Assembly (NCBI GenBank): GCA_013407085.1
Contig: JACCGJ010001478.1
Span: forward strand, 97,651-161,650
DNA from: Atriophallophorus winterbourni
Lineage: Eukaryota; Platyhelminthes; Trematoda; Plagiorchiida; Microphallidae
Length of the DNA: 64,000 nucleotides
Direction: 5' to 3'
Positions within the stretch are counted from its first letter, which is position 1, and every line of letters begins with the position of its first letter. Positions 11,290 through 23,520 of this stretch are shown here, in pieces. A program made the translations under genes and the position numbers. Under the pieces are notes generated by a model. That model was not told the DNA's origin. It ran no database searches and saw only the letters and a list, made by a program, of their open reading frames with translations.

Positions 11290-14200
11290 AAAAATGGTTT
11301 TTAAAGTTATAGATTGCGAGGTGTATCTGCGTTGCCCACACTTCAAATGCTCTGGACTGTCGCCAACTTACTTTAAGGTTTATGCAGCCACTTGATGGCT
11401 TATGTGGATATGCGCCGACTGCATGATATCATCAGAAACTTAGTTTGAGAAGCGAAAGCGTTTTGAGGAACGTCAGCGTTCTCCTAAAGGTCCCTCTCCG
11501 AAGCTCAAAACCATTGCCGAAATAGCTAGGTCTCTGGTCCTGTCTACCTCCAGCCAGCATAACGCTCCCTTGAAACCAACGAAAGCGAAACCATCGCCAT
11601 TCATCCGTCCTTCAAAGGCTGCCAAAAAGCAAACTAGGCGAAATCGAGGTGGTCATACTACCCCAAAAAGGATGTTTGCTCACTTGCCACGCAAGTCCAC
11701 AACTTGTAAAAAGGTGTTGCTAAACTGCAAGCTAGAAAACAAAGTATCTCAACACGGTCAAGAAATGTCTTAATCTTGACGCAGGTTGAGCCTTTCACCC
11801 GAAACTAAAAGGCTCGTGAAGAAAGTGACCGTAGGAAGGGCATCTACCTACTCTGTGCTTCAGGCATGCGCCGTACTACTAAGCTGAAGCGAGTTCACCA
11901 GGTCGGCAAGTTCAGAGGTGGTTCAAACCACAAATCTATCAGATCGACGCGGCCAACTGTAGTCGAATTTGCAAAGCAGTGGGATCGCGACTACTTTCTT
12001 TCAAAAGCTGAGAGACTTCACCGCGTTAAGTGTTAGTGCGTGGTACAACCTGGCACCCCACACAAAAGTGAACTTATAGCCCAATTAGAGCTGGAAAGTC
12101 GAAGATAGGTGTAAATCGTAGCTCACCGCATTCGCTCTTAAAGCGTTACTCTGCAAAATGAGAGTAGATTTACGATGACGCTACCTCAAAATTTTTACTC
12201 TTACACATTTGCGGAACATCCTTTCGCGAATGAATGGTGGTTGAGCTGCAGTGACTCGGACTACGGAGATGAACCTGGATATCAGGAGTTGTCATCCATT
12301 TCAAAAAACGATGACATAAAGCCTTCAATAAACGCGAAGCAGCCTCCAGTTTTACGCCCTAGAACAAAGCGCTCATACGTAGCCCTAATACTGGGATTCC
12401 CGCCACATATAATAGTGCTATCCTGTTCTATTCAAACGCTTTTAGCATTAGAAATAAATGGGTTGAACTCCGTCGTAGAGTTGACAACACCCAATAAAAA
12501 TTGTGAGTGTCACGGAATCATGGTTGTCTTATGAAGACCACATACCAGCTGCATTAGCTGACAGCCGTAAGAAGCGATCGATCTCTTGGTAAGCTAGCCG
12601 TAGTGGTGTTGCTCATTATTGATAACGCTATTCCGTTTAATAAAAGTATTCACTTTCTATGGATAGATAAATAATAAATAATATCTGTCTTTCTCATTTT
12701 TGGATGTACGCGTATAGTGGTAAGCTGCATCTAGGGTAGTCCAAACAGTAGTTTGGAAGAAGATGCTATTTTGCACATTAAGCTACCGTCTCTTTGGCCC
12801 ATAACACCCCGTGTTGTAATCCTCGGTGTTTTGAATCATCCCAACGTAAACTAGAAATACCAAAACTCACAGCTTCAGGGAACGCAAACGACTTTCTAGA
12901 CTGGCTACACTCCCATGTAAATCACCAACACGTAAACGGACCAACTAGATTCCGCAAGGGTCAGTCTTAATCTATTCTCGACCTAGTTATTTAAACTGCT
13001 GAAAGCAGTATAAAAATTTGGTCTTCCTACCATCACTAGGTAAGAGCGACCATGTAGTGTTAGCCTGCGAGTTATACTTGTCATTTGGTAAAATCCTAAT
13101 CATATGGATGCTTTGATAGGATCGACCCTGCGACCCAACTGCAGGCAGCAGCAATACTCCCGTAGCAAATTATTGACCATGTAGATGAAATGTGGGGCAG
13201 AGCGTGAAAAACATCTTTCAACTTCAGGATCGATTCGCTCCTCTCTAACATGTTAACAAAAAGGATAAGCCTCAATCGTCGTCAGACTTAGTCTCTCGTG
13301 TAAGTCACCGCGTAGCAAGATGGCGGCATTACAAGCTTATTTCCTCATGTGGGAAATGAGCCGGTTAAAAGGAAGGGCAAAATATCGAAGTTTCTAATAT
13401 ATGTGCGGCAAATTTCTTTTTCAAAACGAGACTAGCCCGAGATGCAAATAGTCATCCGGAACGATACTACAGCTACGTTCAAACTTAGGGCTCAACACGA
13501 AGAGTAGTAAGTACCTTGAGATGAGACGATGGCTCTGCCGTCTTTGCAAGCATATAAAAGGCTAACTTGTTTTTCTTGCATTTTCAAAGCGTGCAAGGAC
13601 GACATGATAACTCGAACTTCTCTGCGCCATCAAATTTTGTGTACACTCACTGAAAGACTCTCTACACTGACCTTACATTCAAGGTAAACAATGCTCATCT
13701 CGATTTATTTCAGTTGCACAGGACAGTAAGTAGCTAACGAGCAAGTCGAGCGTCCAGAATTTCTTTCAGTGGGAAGCTGCAGTGATGTACCCACCATTGA
13801 CAAAAGGATTTTTCTTTTTGTCTCTTTGAAATCTTCGAATATCACGGTGCTTAGAAATTATCCGGATTAAATTTAGGGTGCTTCGCGTGATAACTGTATT
13901 TGCTAGCATAGCATACAATTATTCGTTAATGCCCAATTACATTCACCCACCAATCATCGGACTGCTAGCTCCAAGATTGGCTTTACCGACCACATAACGT
14001 TTTAGAACATCCCTCAGACTGGAGAACAGCCGTTGTAGTGCCTATCCTTAACGCAGGTGCTTCTTCAGTGGTCAAAATTTACCGCTCGGTTACCTTTACT
14101 AATGTATTATGTGAGGTTAAGGAAAGATTGATCCGCGACAAAATTTGTGGATGCCTAACCTAACACTATCTACTGAATGTAAGTCATGTCTCACCAACTT

Positions 14201-14960
14201 GTTGTGCTTTCTAAACTAAGTCACTATGATGATGGATGATGCTATAGCGGTATAACCTTTTCATATTAACTTTAGTAAGGCTTATGATCCAGTCAACCAC
14301 AGGCTCTTGCTTTTTAAACTCTTAGCCATAGGATTATCAGGAGATTTATTGGGTTTTATTAGCGCATTCATTAGTAACCGTTCCTTTACTGTCAGTTTAT
14401 ATGATACATACGCCGCATGTGCGCATATAACAAGTGGGGTTCTCCAGGGCTCAATCTTGGGGCCGTTGCTGTTCTTCATCTTCATTGATGATCTATCTAA
14501 CCAACTGAGCTCTGTTATATTTTTGCCAAGGACGCAGAAATACTGAGTAGATAGAATAATTCCGATCTGATAACGCGGAGACTGTGACAAAAAGGGAACT
14601 CCCTATCAACCTACAGAAGAGTCACTTGCTCTCTACACGGGCAGGCAACATGATTATCTACATGCCTTCATCCCCACAAATATTTTTAGAGTATAATCTA
14701 CTGAGGACTTAGGAATCGTTGTCTCTGCCAACCATAAGAACGCGGCTCAACGTGCCAAGATGGAAATTTTCGAATACGTTCAGCCCTCACATGGTCTCAA
14801 ACTAAGTAAACAGCACACGAAGCTGGAATCCAGAACACACCGCTTTAGCATCCGTATAGTGAACGCGTTGAACTAACTCCCTGCATAATTAGTCTCGGCA
14901 GCTTCAGTAAATGCGTTCGAACATGGGCTGGACGAACGATGGAAGGTTCTCTTTTGGCCA
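11290..14960 (+). pseudogene. Decayed near-full-length CR1-like LINE
   Basis: The order of remnants is that of a complete element. A cysteine-rich start (about 11330-11440) leads into a basic ORF1 segment (11570-11773, rich in K, R, S, T and P). An endonuclease-like stretch follows at 12800-13090, then reverse-transcriptase blocks at 14030-14160 (the region usually written as IPIHKGG..YRPVSLTS) and 14290-14520, where GVLQGSILGPLLFFIFIDDL is intact. The FADD box is lost and many stops and frameshifts separate the blocks. A minus-strand LINE tail has inserted at about 13700-13860. Confidence 0.7.
13700..13860 (-). mobile_element. Nested LINE 3' UTR fragment
   Basis: 13705-13790 matches, on the minus strand, the 3' terminal LINE sequence also found at 50504-50590 and 22900-22960 (CAGTTGCACAGGAC..GCTAACGAGC..GAGCGTCCAGA). 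It interrupts the older plus-strand element around it, so it is the younger insertion. Its 5' limit is uncertain. Confidence 0.65.
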
Positions 14961-15640
14961 CAATAACCTTGGGATTAAATCCATCCCTATTCATTATCAA
15001 AAAACAGCAAAAATATAGTAAAAATCTTTTAGATACACAAATTCGAGTTTCTTGTACATTTTTTGTTTTAGCCGAAAATAAGAAATGTCCATCGTCTTTT
15101 CATTTCATTGGACAAGCAACATGCATTAATTAATGATTGGCTTTTAGCCACCTTCAGCCCTTTGAAAATTTAACGTGAACTTAAACTCTTTCACATTTTG
15201 GTGATGAGACCTCTCCCTCCTATCATACAAAGGTACACAAGTTTGTGCTCCCTACGTATCAATCCTGGAAGTGGCGGTATTTTCGAGCTTCGGGTGCTTC
15301 GACCAAGGGCCAAGCAGGATTGGTTCCAGAAGCACGCAAAACCAGCGCTTCAGTGCTGTACGCTACGGAATATTCGACTGATTATACTACTGTTTGAAAG
15401 AACTCGGACGTCTACTTCGCTTGACACCTTGGACCACAAAATCGGATCCAAATTCGAAGATCTACGCGGCCTTCTACCCATACTACACTGGGCGCGATTT
15501 TTCACTCACCTAGTTCGTTTCATCCGCTATAAAACCCGTCTACACAGCATATGGACCTGCACGAGTACACCCACTTACCCGAACCACCGATTGATAATTT
15601 TTCGCTCCGGTGCCATGCCCTCATAAACGGAGCCTATTGA
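14961..15640 (+). other. Between LINE copies; probable 5' region of the next element
   Basis: A 142-codon frame at 15198-15626 has no recognised domain. Its position directly before the zinc-finger ORF1 of the next LINE suggests 5' untranslated sequence of that element; this is inference only. Confidence 0.35.
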
Positions 15641-15650
15641 CAGCGGTCAC

Positions 15651-16980
15651 GTGTGCAAACTTTGTTGGAAGGCGGTGAGCCGCAAAGCCCGACAGGCTAA
15701 TTGTTTTTGTCGCAAGAAGGTTCATATGAAGTGCGATGCTACTTTGACCGTCGATGCCCTTACGGTTATCAATGAAGACGAAATTCCAGGAGTTTGCTAC
15801 ATCTGTCAGATATGCAGATCTCAATCTAGAAATTGTACGAAGACAACTGTGAGCTCACAGACCGACGCGGATACGACAATTTTATATTCAGATTTTAGTG
15901 TACAAAGAATCGAAGGTCTGCTAAACGAGCTACCGATTGGTAAACTCGGATCTACAGCAGATTGTGAACATCATGTCTCTTTCCTGGTTATAAAAAGACA
16001 GAAAAAAGAAAAAATGTGATAATTAACCTGTACACGAGCGCCCACATAATTCGAAACACTTTTCTGACGCGAAATCTTCTGGCACTAAAATGGTTACGAA
16101 GACCAAGATGCATGCTCATAGGGAGGTTTCGCTCAAACAATCGGTTTTAACTCCTAATGTTGCCGCCCCAAAGATCACAAAAAATCTCTCTGTATTCTGT
16201 ACCAACATATAGGAGTCTAGTGAGACAATTCTGGCGAATAGACAACGATACGACCAAGAACAATGGTCCAAACCTTTTATGTTGATGGGGTTGGAAACGA
16301 TAAAACTTTCAGATGTTACACTTTGGGTTCGCCACTAAAGTTCCCCACACTCCGGCGAAGCGCGGATACTAAAAGTAAAACTAAACAACGAGAGGGATAT
16401 GGAGTTTGTCCTTTTGGATTCTTACTTGTTACGTGCAATACTCGAATCTACGCCGATATACCCTGGTGGGAAGAAAGGAGGCAAAGACGTCCGTAAGAAA
16501 ATCAATGAGCGCACTCTGATCCTTCTTTACGTTCCAGAGTCTACCAACACAACAGAGGCAGCGAAACAACAACACGACTGTAAACAGTGGTTATTCGTTG
16601 CGAATACCTTCAGGATACCGTGTTCATCAATCTACAAAATCGATGGCCACCCCCTTTAAAACTCACTTTCTTAACTTCAGCTATGAAAGACTTTGTCAGA
16701 CAAAATTGGAAAATACACAGGAAAATATCCCTAATGACCTCAGACTCAGTATACCGAAGGCTGCCTCTGAAACACAAGCTGCAGCAACGTCGTGCGAACA
16801 CACGGACAGATTAAACTCCGAAGTTCTTTCAAAAAAACTGCAATAGTCTGTCTCTCAGGGGGTCAGACATACAAACATCATCCGCATAGGCTCGCTACAC
16901 ACGAAAATCACTGTGAAATTCCCCTTACACAAATGCTCAGTGCTGGCGAAACAAAATCGCCGAATTATCCCATTTGAACG
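15651..16980 (+). pseudogene. LINE ORF1 with N-terminal PHD-like zinc finger, frameshifted
   Basis: The first frame (15651-16019) begins with a cysteine/histidine array: CKLCWKAV, a CFC pair, KVHMKC and CYICQIC, spaced like a PHD or related zinc finger. Such fingers are known at the N-terminus of CR1-type ORF1 proteins, which bind the element RNA. Downstream frames at 16263-16496, 16399-16659 and 16587-16980 appear to continue ORF1 in shifted phases; one contains NERTLILLYVPES, matching the position of NVPES in the ORF1 at 55850-56716. Several frameshifts mean no intact protein. It lies just upstream of the endonuclease of the same element. Confidence 0.65.
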
Positions 16981-17039
16981 CTCAGTTTTTTGCGGACATC
17001 ATTGATGTTACCGAAACATGGTTTTAAGATTAGGTGAAC

Positions 17040-17819
17040 GATTGAGAGCTAGCACTTCCCAACATGATCTCACTTCGACGAGACCGTTCAAGATCAGGTG
17101 GTGGAGTTGCTTTGTATTACAACGAGCGTCTTCAATGCGCAGCTGTACTTGACACAAAATTTGAGCTAGAGGACACCATGCGGTGTAGCCTTCGTTTGGA
17201 AACTGGAGAGAACTGTATACTTGGTGTGATCCACCGCTCGCCCAACTCTTCCGATGCCCACAATGAAACGTTGTTACAAATGATGCGCAACGCTGGAAAC
17301 CTTAGAGGATGCCAATTGTTAATAATGGGTGATTTTAACCTCCCACATCTCTACACCAAAAGTGTGCATACTCAGCAATCCCTTGAGTACAAATTCCGGG
17401 AGATTATCACTTTCACTCCCCTATACAACCACGTACATTCATTCACTTGACAAAGGGGCCTCAATGAATCATCAATTCTAGATCTGGTTTTAACCTCCGA
17501 AGCATCAGCAGTAGAGTCAGTGCAGTATCACAGTCTTTTGGGGCTAAGTGACCAGCTGGTGTTGTCCTTCGTATTCGTGTGCAACGCCAGAAGGGCGTCG
17601 GGCGACGTTATGTTCATCAGAAAAGTCGATTACTTCGGCCTTCGCGGTGCCATTACGATTATGGAGGAAAAACACCTCAATCTTACGAATGCAGATACTC
17701 ATTGTTCTAGTCTGTTAAGTTATATCGGTACAAAACTAGACGAAATTCTACCTGTGTTCCCAAAAGGAAATCAAGAACATTTTGCTTCAAACTCCGAAGC
17801 CGCACTCGGAAGTGGATAG
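17040..17819 (+). pseudogene. LINE ORF2 N-terminus: AP-type endonuclease
   Basis: The frame at 17064-17450 has the apurinic endonuclease fold signatures of non-LTR retrotransposons: SGGGVALYYNERL, HRSPNSS and LLIMGDFNLPHL. After an in-frame stop at 17448-17450 the domain continues (LDLVLTSEAS, then LGLSDQ). The usual SDH histidine box reads SDQ, which would remove a catalytic residue. The endonuclease normally nicks target DNA to start target-primed reverse transcription. It belongs with the reverse transcriptase at 18120-19751, from which it is separated by further stops. Confidence 0.8.
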
Positions 17820-18119
17820 CCATGCGAAATTCCGCATGGGCTGCACACAAAATAACGCGAACAGACGCATCTTGGGAACACTTTCGTAGTTTTCGAAACA
17901 AGGTGACGTCCTTAATTCGAGAAGACAAGTAATATCACCATTGGAAGCTGATCGACCAGATGGAACGACATCCTAAGTTGCTGTACACCATCGTAAACAC
18001 CGCGACCAAGGTTAACAGGTGTATTTCCTATCCAGACAGAGAACGGACTGACTGATAATGTCAAGGATACAGCTGATGCCCTAATATCATTTTATGCGCA
18101 AGTATTTTGTCCAAAGAAC

Positions 18120-19751
18120 GTGTCAACGCTGACGTCTTTGCCGCGCCCACTACAGGTTGAATGCCTTAGTAACATCGAGGTAAATCCTACGGTTGTGCGA
18201 AAGCATTTACGCGGGCTGAACGTTCGCAAATCACCAGGAGAGGATGGAATAACACCTGCTGTTCTGAAGTCATGCGAGCTGGAGCTTTGTGGCCCACTAT
18301 GTGGTCTATTCAGGCACTCATTGAATACGGGAACCGTACCAACTCAATGGAAAACCGGTGTTATCACACCAATCTACAAAGGGGGCAGTCGTTCTGATCC
18401 GGCGAATTACCGCCCCGTGACGCTTCTTTCAGCGGTTTCTAAAATTTTGGAACGCCTGGTGTGTGAACGACTTGTTGAACATCTCGAGAACCATCAGCTA
18501 ATAACTTTCACACAACACGGATTTAGGAAAACATATTCATGCCTGTCTAACTTGCTCACGACTCTAAATGACCGGACACAAGCACTAGACCAAGGGGGTT
18601 TCGTCCATGCCGGTTATATATGTGCAGATATATATGCAGATATATCTAAAGCATTCGACAGAGTGAATCACTCTTCACTGCTTCAGAAGCTGCAGAACGT
18701 TGGCGTCATCGGAAACTTACTAACATGGTTCACAAGTTACCTGTCTGGACGCCAAGTAAAAGTCAGAATAGATGGTGAAACTTCTCGATCAATTAAAGCC
18801 ACGAGCGGAGACCCTCAGGGTTCGGTTCTCGGTCCGATACTGTTTCTCATATTTATAAACAATCTACCGAACTTACTAGCATGTAAGCTTGTTTTATTCG
18901 CAGATGATGTAAAAATCTGGACGAAGGTCAACTCTATCGAGGACTGTCATGTTCTGCAAGGAGATTTGAATAAGCTGCACCAGTGGTCAATCCAAAACAA
19001 ACTGCCATTTAATTTCCGCAAGTGCAAAATGTTGCAAGTCGGAAAACCCTTTCCCTTTACCTATAAACTTGGCAGCCACCCGCTTGAATGGAGTACATCA
19101 CAAAAAGATCTCGGAATCTGGGTGTCTGGCACTTTGAAGAACAGCCTACAGTGCGAAGCCGTCTACAAGCGTGCGTGCAGCTTGCTAGGTTTACTGAAAC
19201 GCATTTTCGGACGTTTCCCACCACACTCACTCGCGAAAATACTAAACACTTACATACATCCTGTCGTTGACTACGCTGTACAAGCTTGGACGCCATGGAT
19301 GGAAAAAAACATCTCGCTCCTCGAACGAATTTATCACAAGGCAACCAAAATGGTTACCGGATTGAATAATTTACCCTTTGAGCAGCGACTGACCAGACTT
19401 GGACTGTGCACCCTCGAGCGCAGACGTATCCTACACGAACTCACTCTGACATATCGAATCATCTACGCGAAATCCCACCCTCTCAAACACCTCTTCAAGT
19501 TTGGTTCCGTTGTCCCCACACGCAGCCACCCTTTGACCCTTCAAATCCCACACTCACGATTGAATTGTCGTCGTCACTTCTTCGCTGTTCGTGTATGCTT
19601 CTTGTGGAATAGCTTGCCGACAGATATTGTTACCTCAGCGAACGAGCACATCTTTAAACAAAGGTTACGAAACCTCATGTTGAGAACTACTACGTTGCCC
19701 CTACCTATTGATGTCTATATTTTTCAACGCACGGAACTACCGTCCATCTGA
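18120..19751 (+). CDS. LINE reverse transcriptase (CR1/Jockey-like), intact over 543 residues
   Basis: One open frame carries all core blocks: LNVRKSPGEDGITPAVLK near residue 40, GVITPIYKGGSRSDPANYRP near 80-100, ADISKAFDRVNHSSLL near 174, GDPQGSVLGPILFLIFINNL near 238, and the catalytic FADDVKIW at about residue 260. The thumb and C-terminal SRLNCRRHFFAVRVCFLWNS follow before the stop. It polymerises cDNA from element RNA at a nicked target. The frame start is arbitrary, because in the intact element it would continue from the endonuclease at 17040-17819. GDPQG differs from the usual GVPQG, and a short duplication precedes SKAFD. This is the best-preserved reverse transcriptase domain in the window. 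Confidence 0.9.
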   Translation: MSTLTSLPRPLQVECLSNIEVNPTVVRKHLRGLNVRKSPGEDGITPAVLKSCELELCGPLCGLFRHSLNTGTVPTQWKTGVITPIYKGGSRSDPANYRPVTLLSAVSKILERLVCERLVEHLENHQLITFTQHGFRKTYSCLSNLLTTLNDRTQALDQGGFVHAGYICADIYADISKAFDRVNHSSLLQKLQNVGVIGNLLTWFTSYLSGRQVKVRIDGETSRSIKATSGDPQGSVLGPILFLIFINNLPNLLACKLVLFADDVKIWTKVNSIEDCHVLQGDLNKLHQWSIQNKLPFNFRKCKMLQVGKPFPFTYKLGSHPLEWSTSQKDLGIWVSGTLKNSLQCEAVYKRACSLLGLLKRIFGRFPPHSLAKILNTYIHPVVDYAVQAWTPWMEKNISLLERIYHKATKMVTGLNNLPFEQRLTRLGLCTLERRRILHELTLTYRIIYAKSHPLKHLFKFGSVVPTRSHPLTLQIPHSRLNCRRHFFAVRVCFLWNSLPTDIVTSANEHIFKQRLRNLMLRTTTLPLPIDVYIFQRTELPSI

Positions 19752-19935
19752 AGATTCTTTCCCCTCAGCCTGTGTCGCCATTGGGGATTATTTTGCTCCA
19801 CCTATGAAGAACATGGATATGATCATACAAGTAACGATCTTCTGATTCTTTATACGTATATCGTATGGTACTGTACAGCAATTTGCTTTTTTCAACCATA
19901 AATCATGAACCATGAATCTTGAATCTAATGTGTGC
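19752..19935 (+). mobile_element. 3' UTR and repetitive tail of the 15.6-19.9 kb LINE
   Basis: The sequence after the stop ends in imperfect ATGAATC-type repeats (about 19899-19932). The next LINE starts abruptly at about 19936 in the middle of its endonuclease, which places the 3' end of this element there. The whole element runs from roughly 15.6 to 19.93 kb. Confidence 0.6.
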
Positions 19936-21061
19936 AGCATAAGGAATAAGTTGGCTGACATCTCTCTTCGTGTGGCTGAGTTGCACCTTAGGGTTATAGC
20001 GCTTTCTGAGACCTGACTGTCCGCGCTTGATGATGTGTCAATAAGAATCAGCGAGCAGTATCTCGTCATCAGATACGAAAGATCTGGCGACAGGAGAAGC
20101 GGTGGCGTTGTACTCCTCCTAGAGTATGGCTTGCACAATACGGGAACGGGTATATCCCTAACCAGTGAAAACGTCCAAGTTGCAACGAGTATCCTGACTT
20201 GCTACAAGTCAGCCCTCGCAATTGCTTGTGTCTAGGTCACACCCAGTGCAGCTCAGCAGGAGATTACACAGCTAATTGCGACGCTGGGCAGGTTGTTTCA
20301 ATCAGCTCCCAGCGTACTCATCTAAGGTGATTTCAACCTTCCAGACATAAATTGGGCCGTCCCTGTAGGCTTAGTCACCAAGCAATCTGAAATGTTTCTC
20401 AAATGGCTCCATGATCATGCGTTGCATCAGCATGTGATTGAACCTAAGAAGTTTCGTCAAATACCCACCACCACTCGGCAAAAGCGATCACGTATTGATA
20501 AGCTTTGAAGCGGTACTGCATTTTCACAAACCTATTGCTGGCCCTAGACGCAATTTTAGGCTTGTAGACAGGGATTTTCTTCTAAAGACTTCAAATTCTT
20601 TCTTTCAGTTCTTTAACGATTTTAATGTAAGTGGAAACTGGGTTAGAATTTGTAAGTATCTAAAGCCGTCGCAAAACAAGCACGCTCCGCTTCAAGTCGT
20701 GAAAAAGCATCATAGGCCGCCCTGGTGGACTCCTCGAGTTCGTCGGTCTACCCGAGACGAGATCGTTTCTGGCGGCAATATAAGCCATCTCTCACTTCTG
20801 GTTCTTAAGTCCGATACAGAACCGCTCGGAACGCTTGTAAAAATACAGCGTTTGTTCAAACATAAGTTTGAGTTACCCTTCGCTAAGGATGCTAAATCCA
20901 ATCCCAAAAGATTTCATAGCTACGCCCAATCGGGAGGAAAAACCAGGGAAAACATCGGATATTTAAATCTGGAGGACGGAAAAGTAGCTGATACCGACCT
21001 GTCTAAGGCGACTGCCTACTCCAGGTTCTTCAGTGGCGTACAGAGACGTGACAATTTTTAA
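19936..21061 (+). pseudogene. CR1-like LINE endonuclease, frameshifted and 5'-truncated
   Basis: It starts within the endonuclease (AELHLRVIALSET near 19975). GDFNLPDINWAVP follows at 20327-20365 in another frame and GKSDHVLISFE at 20470-20510 in the frame 20438-21061. The SDH catalytic box is therefore present, but stops and at least two frameshifts break the domain. The last frame continues to WWTPRVRR and a linker with NPKRFHSYAQS, the typical run-in to the reverse transcriptase. It lies directly upstream of the reverse transcriptase at 21125-22620. Confidence 0.75.
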
Positions 21062-21124
21062 AATGCTCCGTCTAGCTCGTCCAATCTACTACCTGATGCT
21101 CCTGCAATAGATAAATTATCCTTC

Positions 21125-22620
21125 ATGGAATCCGAGGTGTATGAAGCACTTATCCACGTTCGCGTCAACAAAGTTGAGGGACCAGATGGTATCCACTCGA
21201 TTATGCTGAAAAATCTCGCCCCAGTGCTTACAGAAACTTTACGCAAGCTCTTTAATCCATGCTTGAACATGGGAGTGATTCCTAGTGAGTGGAAAGAAGC
21301 TATTATCGTACCAATACACAAGGGTGTTTGCAAGTAAACTGTTGGTAACTATAGACCTGTCAGCCTGACTAGCATCATCTGGGAAGTATTTGATAAACTG
21401 CTGCTTGACAAAATCTGTCAGCATCTTTGCCGGAATTCTCTATTAAGTGTAACTCAGCATGGATTTCTTAAGGGTAGATCCTGCCTGACTAACATTCTTA
21501 GTTTTCTCAATACTGCTACCGAAAGGATGGATGAAGGGAAGCCTGTCGAGGCCCTCTACCCAAACTTCAGCAAGGCTTTCGATTCCATAAATCACCGCCT
21601 TTTAGAGATTAAGCTAGCAGCAAAAGGCATATGGGGTAGTCAACTTGCTTGGATAAAGGCCTTTTTTACAGGCAGGACATTCCGAGTTGGGGTAGGACCT
21701 ACGCTGTCGAATCAAACCGACGTGATCAGTGGTGTACCCCAATGGTCGGTACTCGGTTTTCTTTTATTCATAATTTTCATCGATGACTTGTCGTCTGCTT
21801 TAAAGTGCCCATGCCTCATTTCCGTGGATGATGTGAAATTCATCGGCTCAACGGATGAAGATACCTTGTTGCACGACCTTGAACGGGTCATAAACTGGTC
21901 ATACCAGTGGGAACTCCCACTGAACCTTAATAAGAGCCAACTCTTATCAGCACTGGTTGATAAGATTTCAGTTAAAGTGTCGGGCAATTCTCTCACTGTT
22001 ATCGCCACACAGCATGTTAAGAATTTGGGAGTTCTAGTTAGGACTCACTTCAAGTGGGAGGACCAATGCGCCGCTGCAGCTCAACGTGCACGCAAAGTTC
22101 TCTTTCGGCTGAGATCCGTGTTACTCAGCATAAGACCCGATGTATTCCTGCCCCTTTACAAGGCATTAGTTCGGCCGCATTTAGAATATTTTGTCCAGGC
22201 TTGGTGCCCTCACTGCAAAAAGGAAATCGTTCGACTCGAAAGCGTACAGCGTCTCGTAACTCGCATGATTGAGGGTCAGCGAGGGAAAGCTTACGCTGCG
22301 CGCCTGAAGTCCCTAGATCTTTACTCACTCACGCGCGGTCGTTTGAAAGGTGACTTAATTGAAACCTCCAAGATTTTAGAGGGTTAAGTGGGGTTATCAT
22401 GAACGACTTCTTTGCCTTAAGTCCCGAGCTTGGCACCCGCGGACATTTACTCAAACTTGCTAAAGAGCGATATAGACTAGACACCCGAACAAACTTTTTC
22501 AGCATCAAGGTGGTAAATTTCTGGAACCGGCTTCCAGTGGAACTTATATCTTGATGTTCTGTCGCGAGTTTTAAGAACGGTTTGGACCGCATCTGGGGCA
22601 AGCTTTTTCCTGAATTCTCC
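21125..22620 (+). pseudogene. CR1-like LINE reverse transcriptase, broken
   Basis: The first frame (21125-21337) has KVEGPDGIHSIMLKNL and WKEAIIVPIHKG. After a stop, YRPVSLTS and QHGFLKGRSCLTN follow in another frame. The main frame 21527-22387 has NFSKAFDSINHRLL and GVPQWSVLGFLLFIIFIDDL. It then reads SVDDVKF, so the FADD box is FA to SV while both aspartates remain. The RPHLEYFVQAWCP and RLVTRMIEGQRGK thumb segments follow. A stop at 22385 precedes the C-terminal part (about 22390-22620). Because of the stops it is an inactive copy. The family resembles the elements at 50504-52377 and 60225-61850. Confidence 0.85.
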
Positions 22621-23135
22621 CCCTAATTTCTATATAATATTGAGTAGTTCAGCATTTTCAGCGTTGTCTGTTATGTAAGTAAATACTGGAGTTCTGTTAT
22701 TTATTACAACTCTTTTTTGCTGACATCTCACCGTACTGGTGAAGAGAAATTTATTTTTATTTTTCCAGCATCATTCATAACGAGGTGCTTCTTAAATTCA
22801 ACACGGATAATCGCTTGGCGTCGCGATCGTCGAGGATAACCGAATCATCATCAGAAAAAACGCTTTATCAGTACTGGTTGCTTCTCCGCAGCTATCCATC
22901 AAAAGTAATTCTGGACGATTCGATTGGCTCGTTAGCCACTTACTGTCCTGTGCAACTGAACTGAACTGAACTTTCGGTAGAATCTGGTCACCCGTTTCGA
23001 GTTGGTCAACTTTCGCCCTCTGATAGTGATAATGTGGCATACCACTGAAATAAATCTGGACGCTCGATTTGCTCGTTAGCCACTCAATGTCCTGTGCAAC
23101 TGAAATGAACTGGATTGAACTGAAAACGTTGACCT
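22621..23135 (+). repeat. LINE 3' UTR and tail, terminal part present twice
   Basis: The 3' UTR ends with a GAACT-type tail at about 22955-22975. Directly after it, 22981-23135 repeats the terminal segment (ATACCACTGAAATAAATCTGGACG, CGTTAGCCAC, CCTGTGCAACTGAA) with a second tail. The last ~150 bases are thus present twice in tandem. Confidence 0.7.
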
Positions 23136-23520
23136 TGAACGGTCGGCCTTCATGAGAATTTGTAAATGGATGGACAGTTGATATCGCCGAGTGTAATCAT
23201 ATAACTCTCGATAATGCGTTTCTTTGAAGTTTAAATTTTACCATCGTCTTTTTGTAAAAAAGTGGTCTCAAATAATTAAAAGCCAATCAACCGTTGATGA
23301 GTTTCTGGTATAGAGTCCAAGTAAAACTTTTGAGATTGCCTTTAAAGCAGTCGCTAATTAAATTTCAGCACAACGGATTGCTTTAATTTTTCATGTTTCA
23401 TGAATTTGATCCGCCTCATTCTTTCTCATAAGTATTCATTTTCCATCCATACAAACATTGCGCAGTTGCCGACCAAGTTTGTGAAACACTTGCGGCATAT
23501 TTCTAAAGATTGATAGATCA
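23136..23520. other. Spacer between LINE copies
   Basis: No coding potential or recognised repeat was seen. Confidence 0.4.

Noticed and set aside
15198..15626. 142-codon frame before the LINE zinc-finger ORF
   Set aside because: No domain was recognised; it is more likely untranslated or chance sequence of the element.
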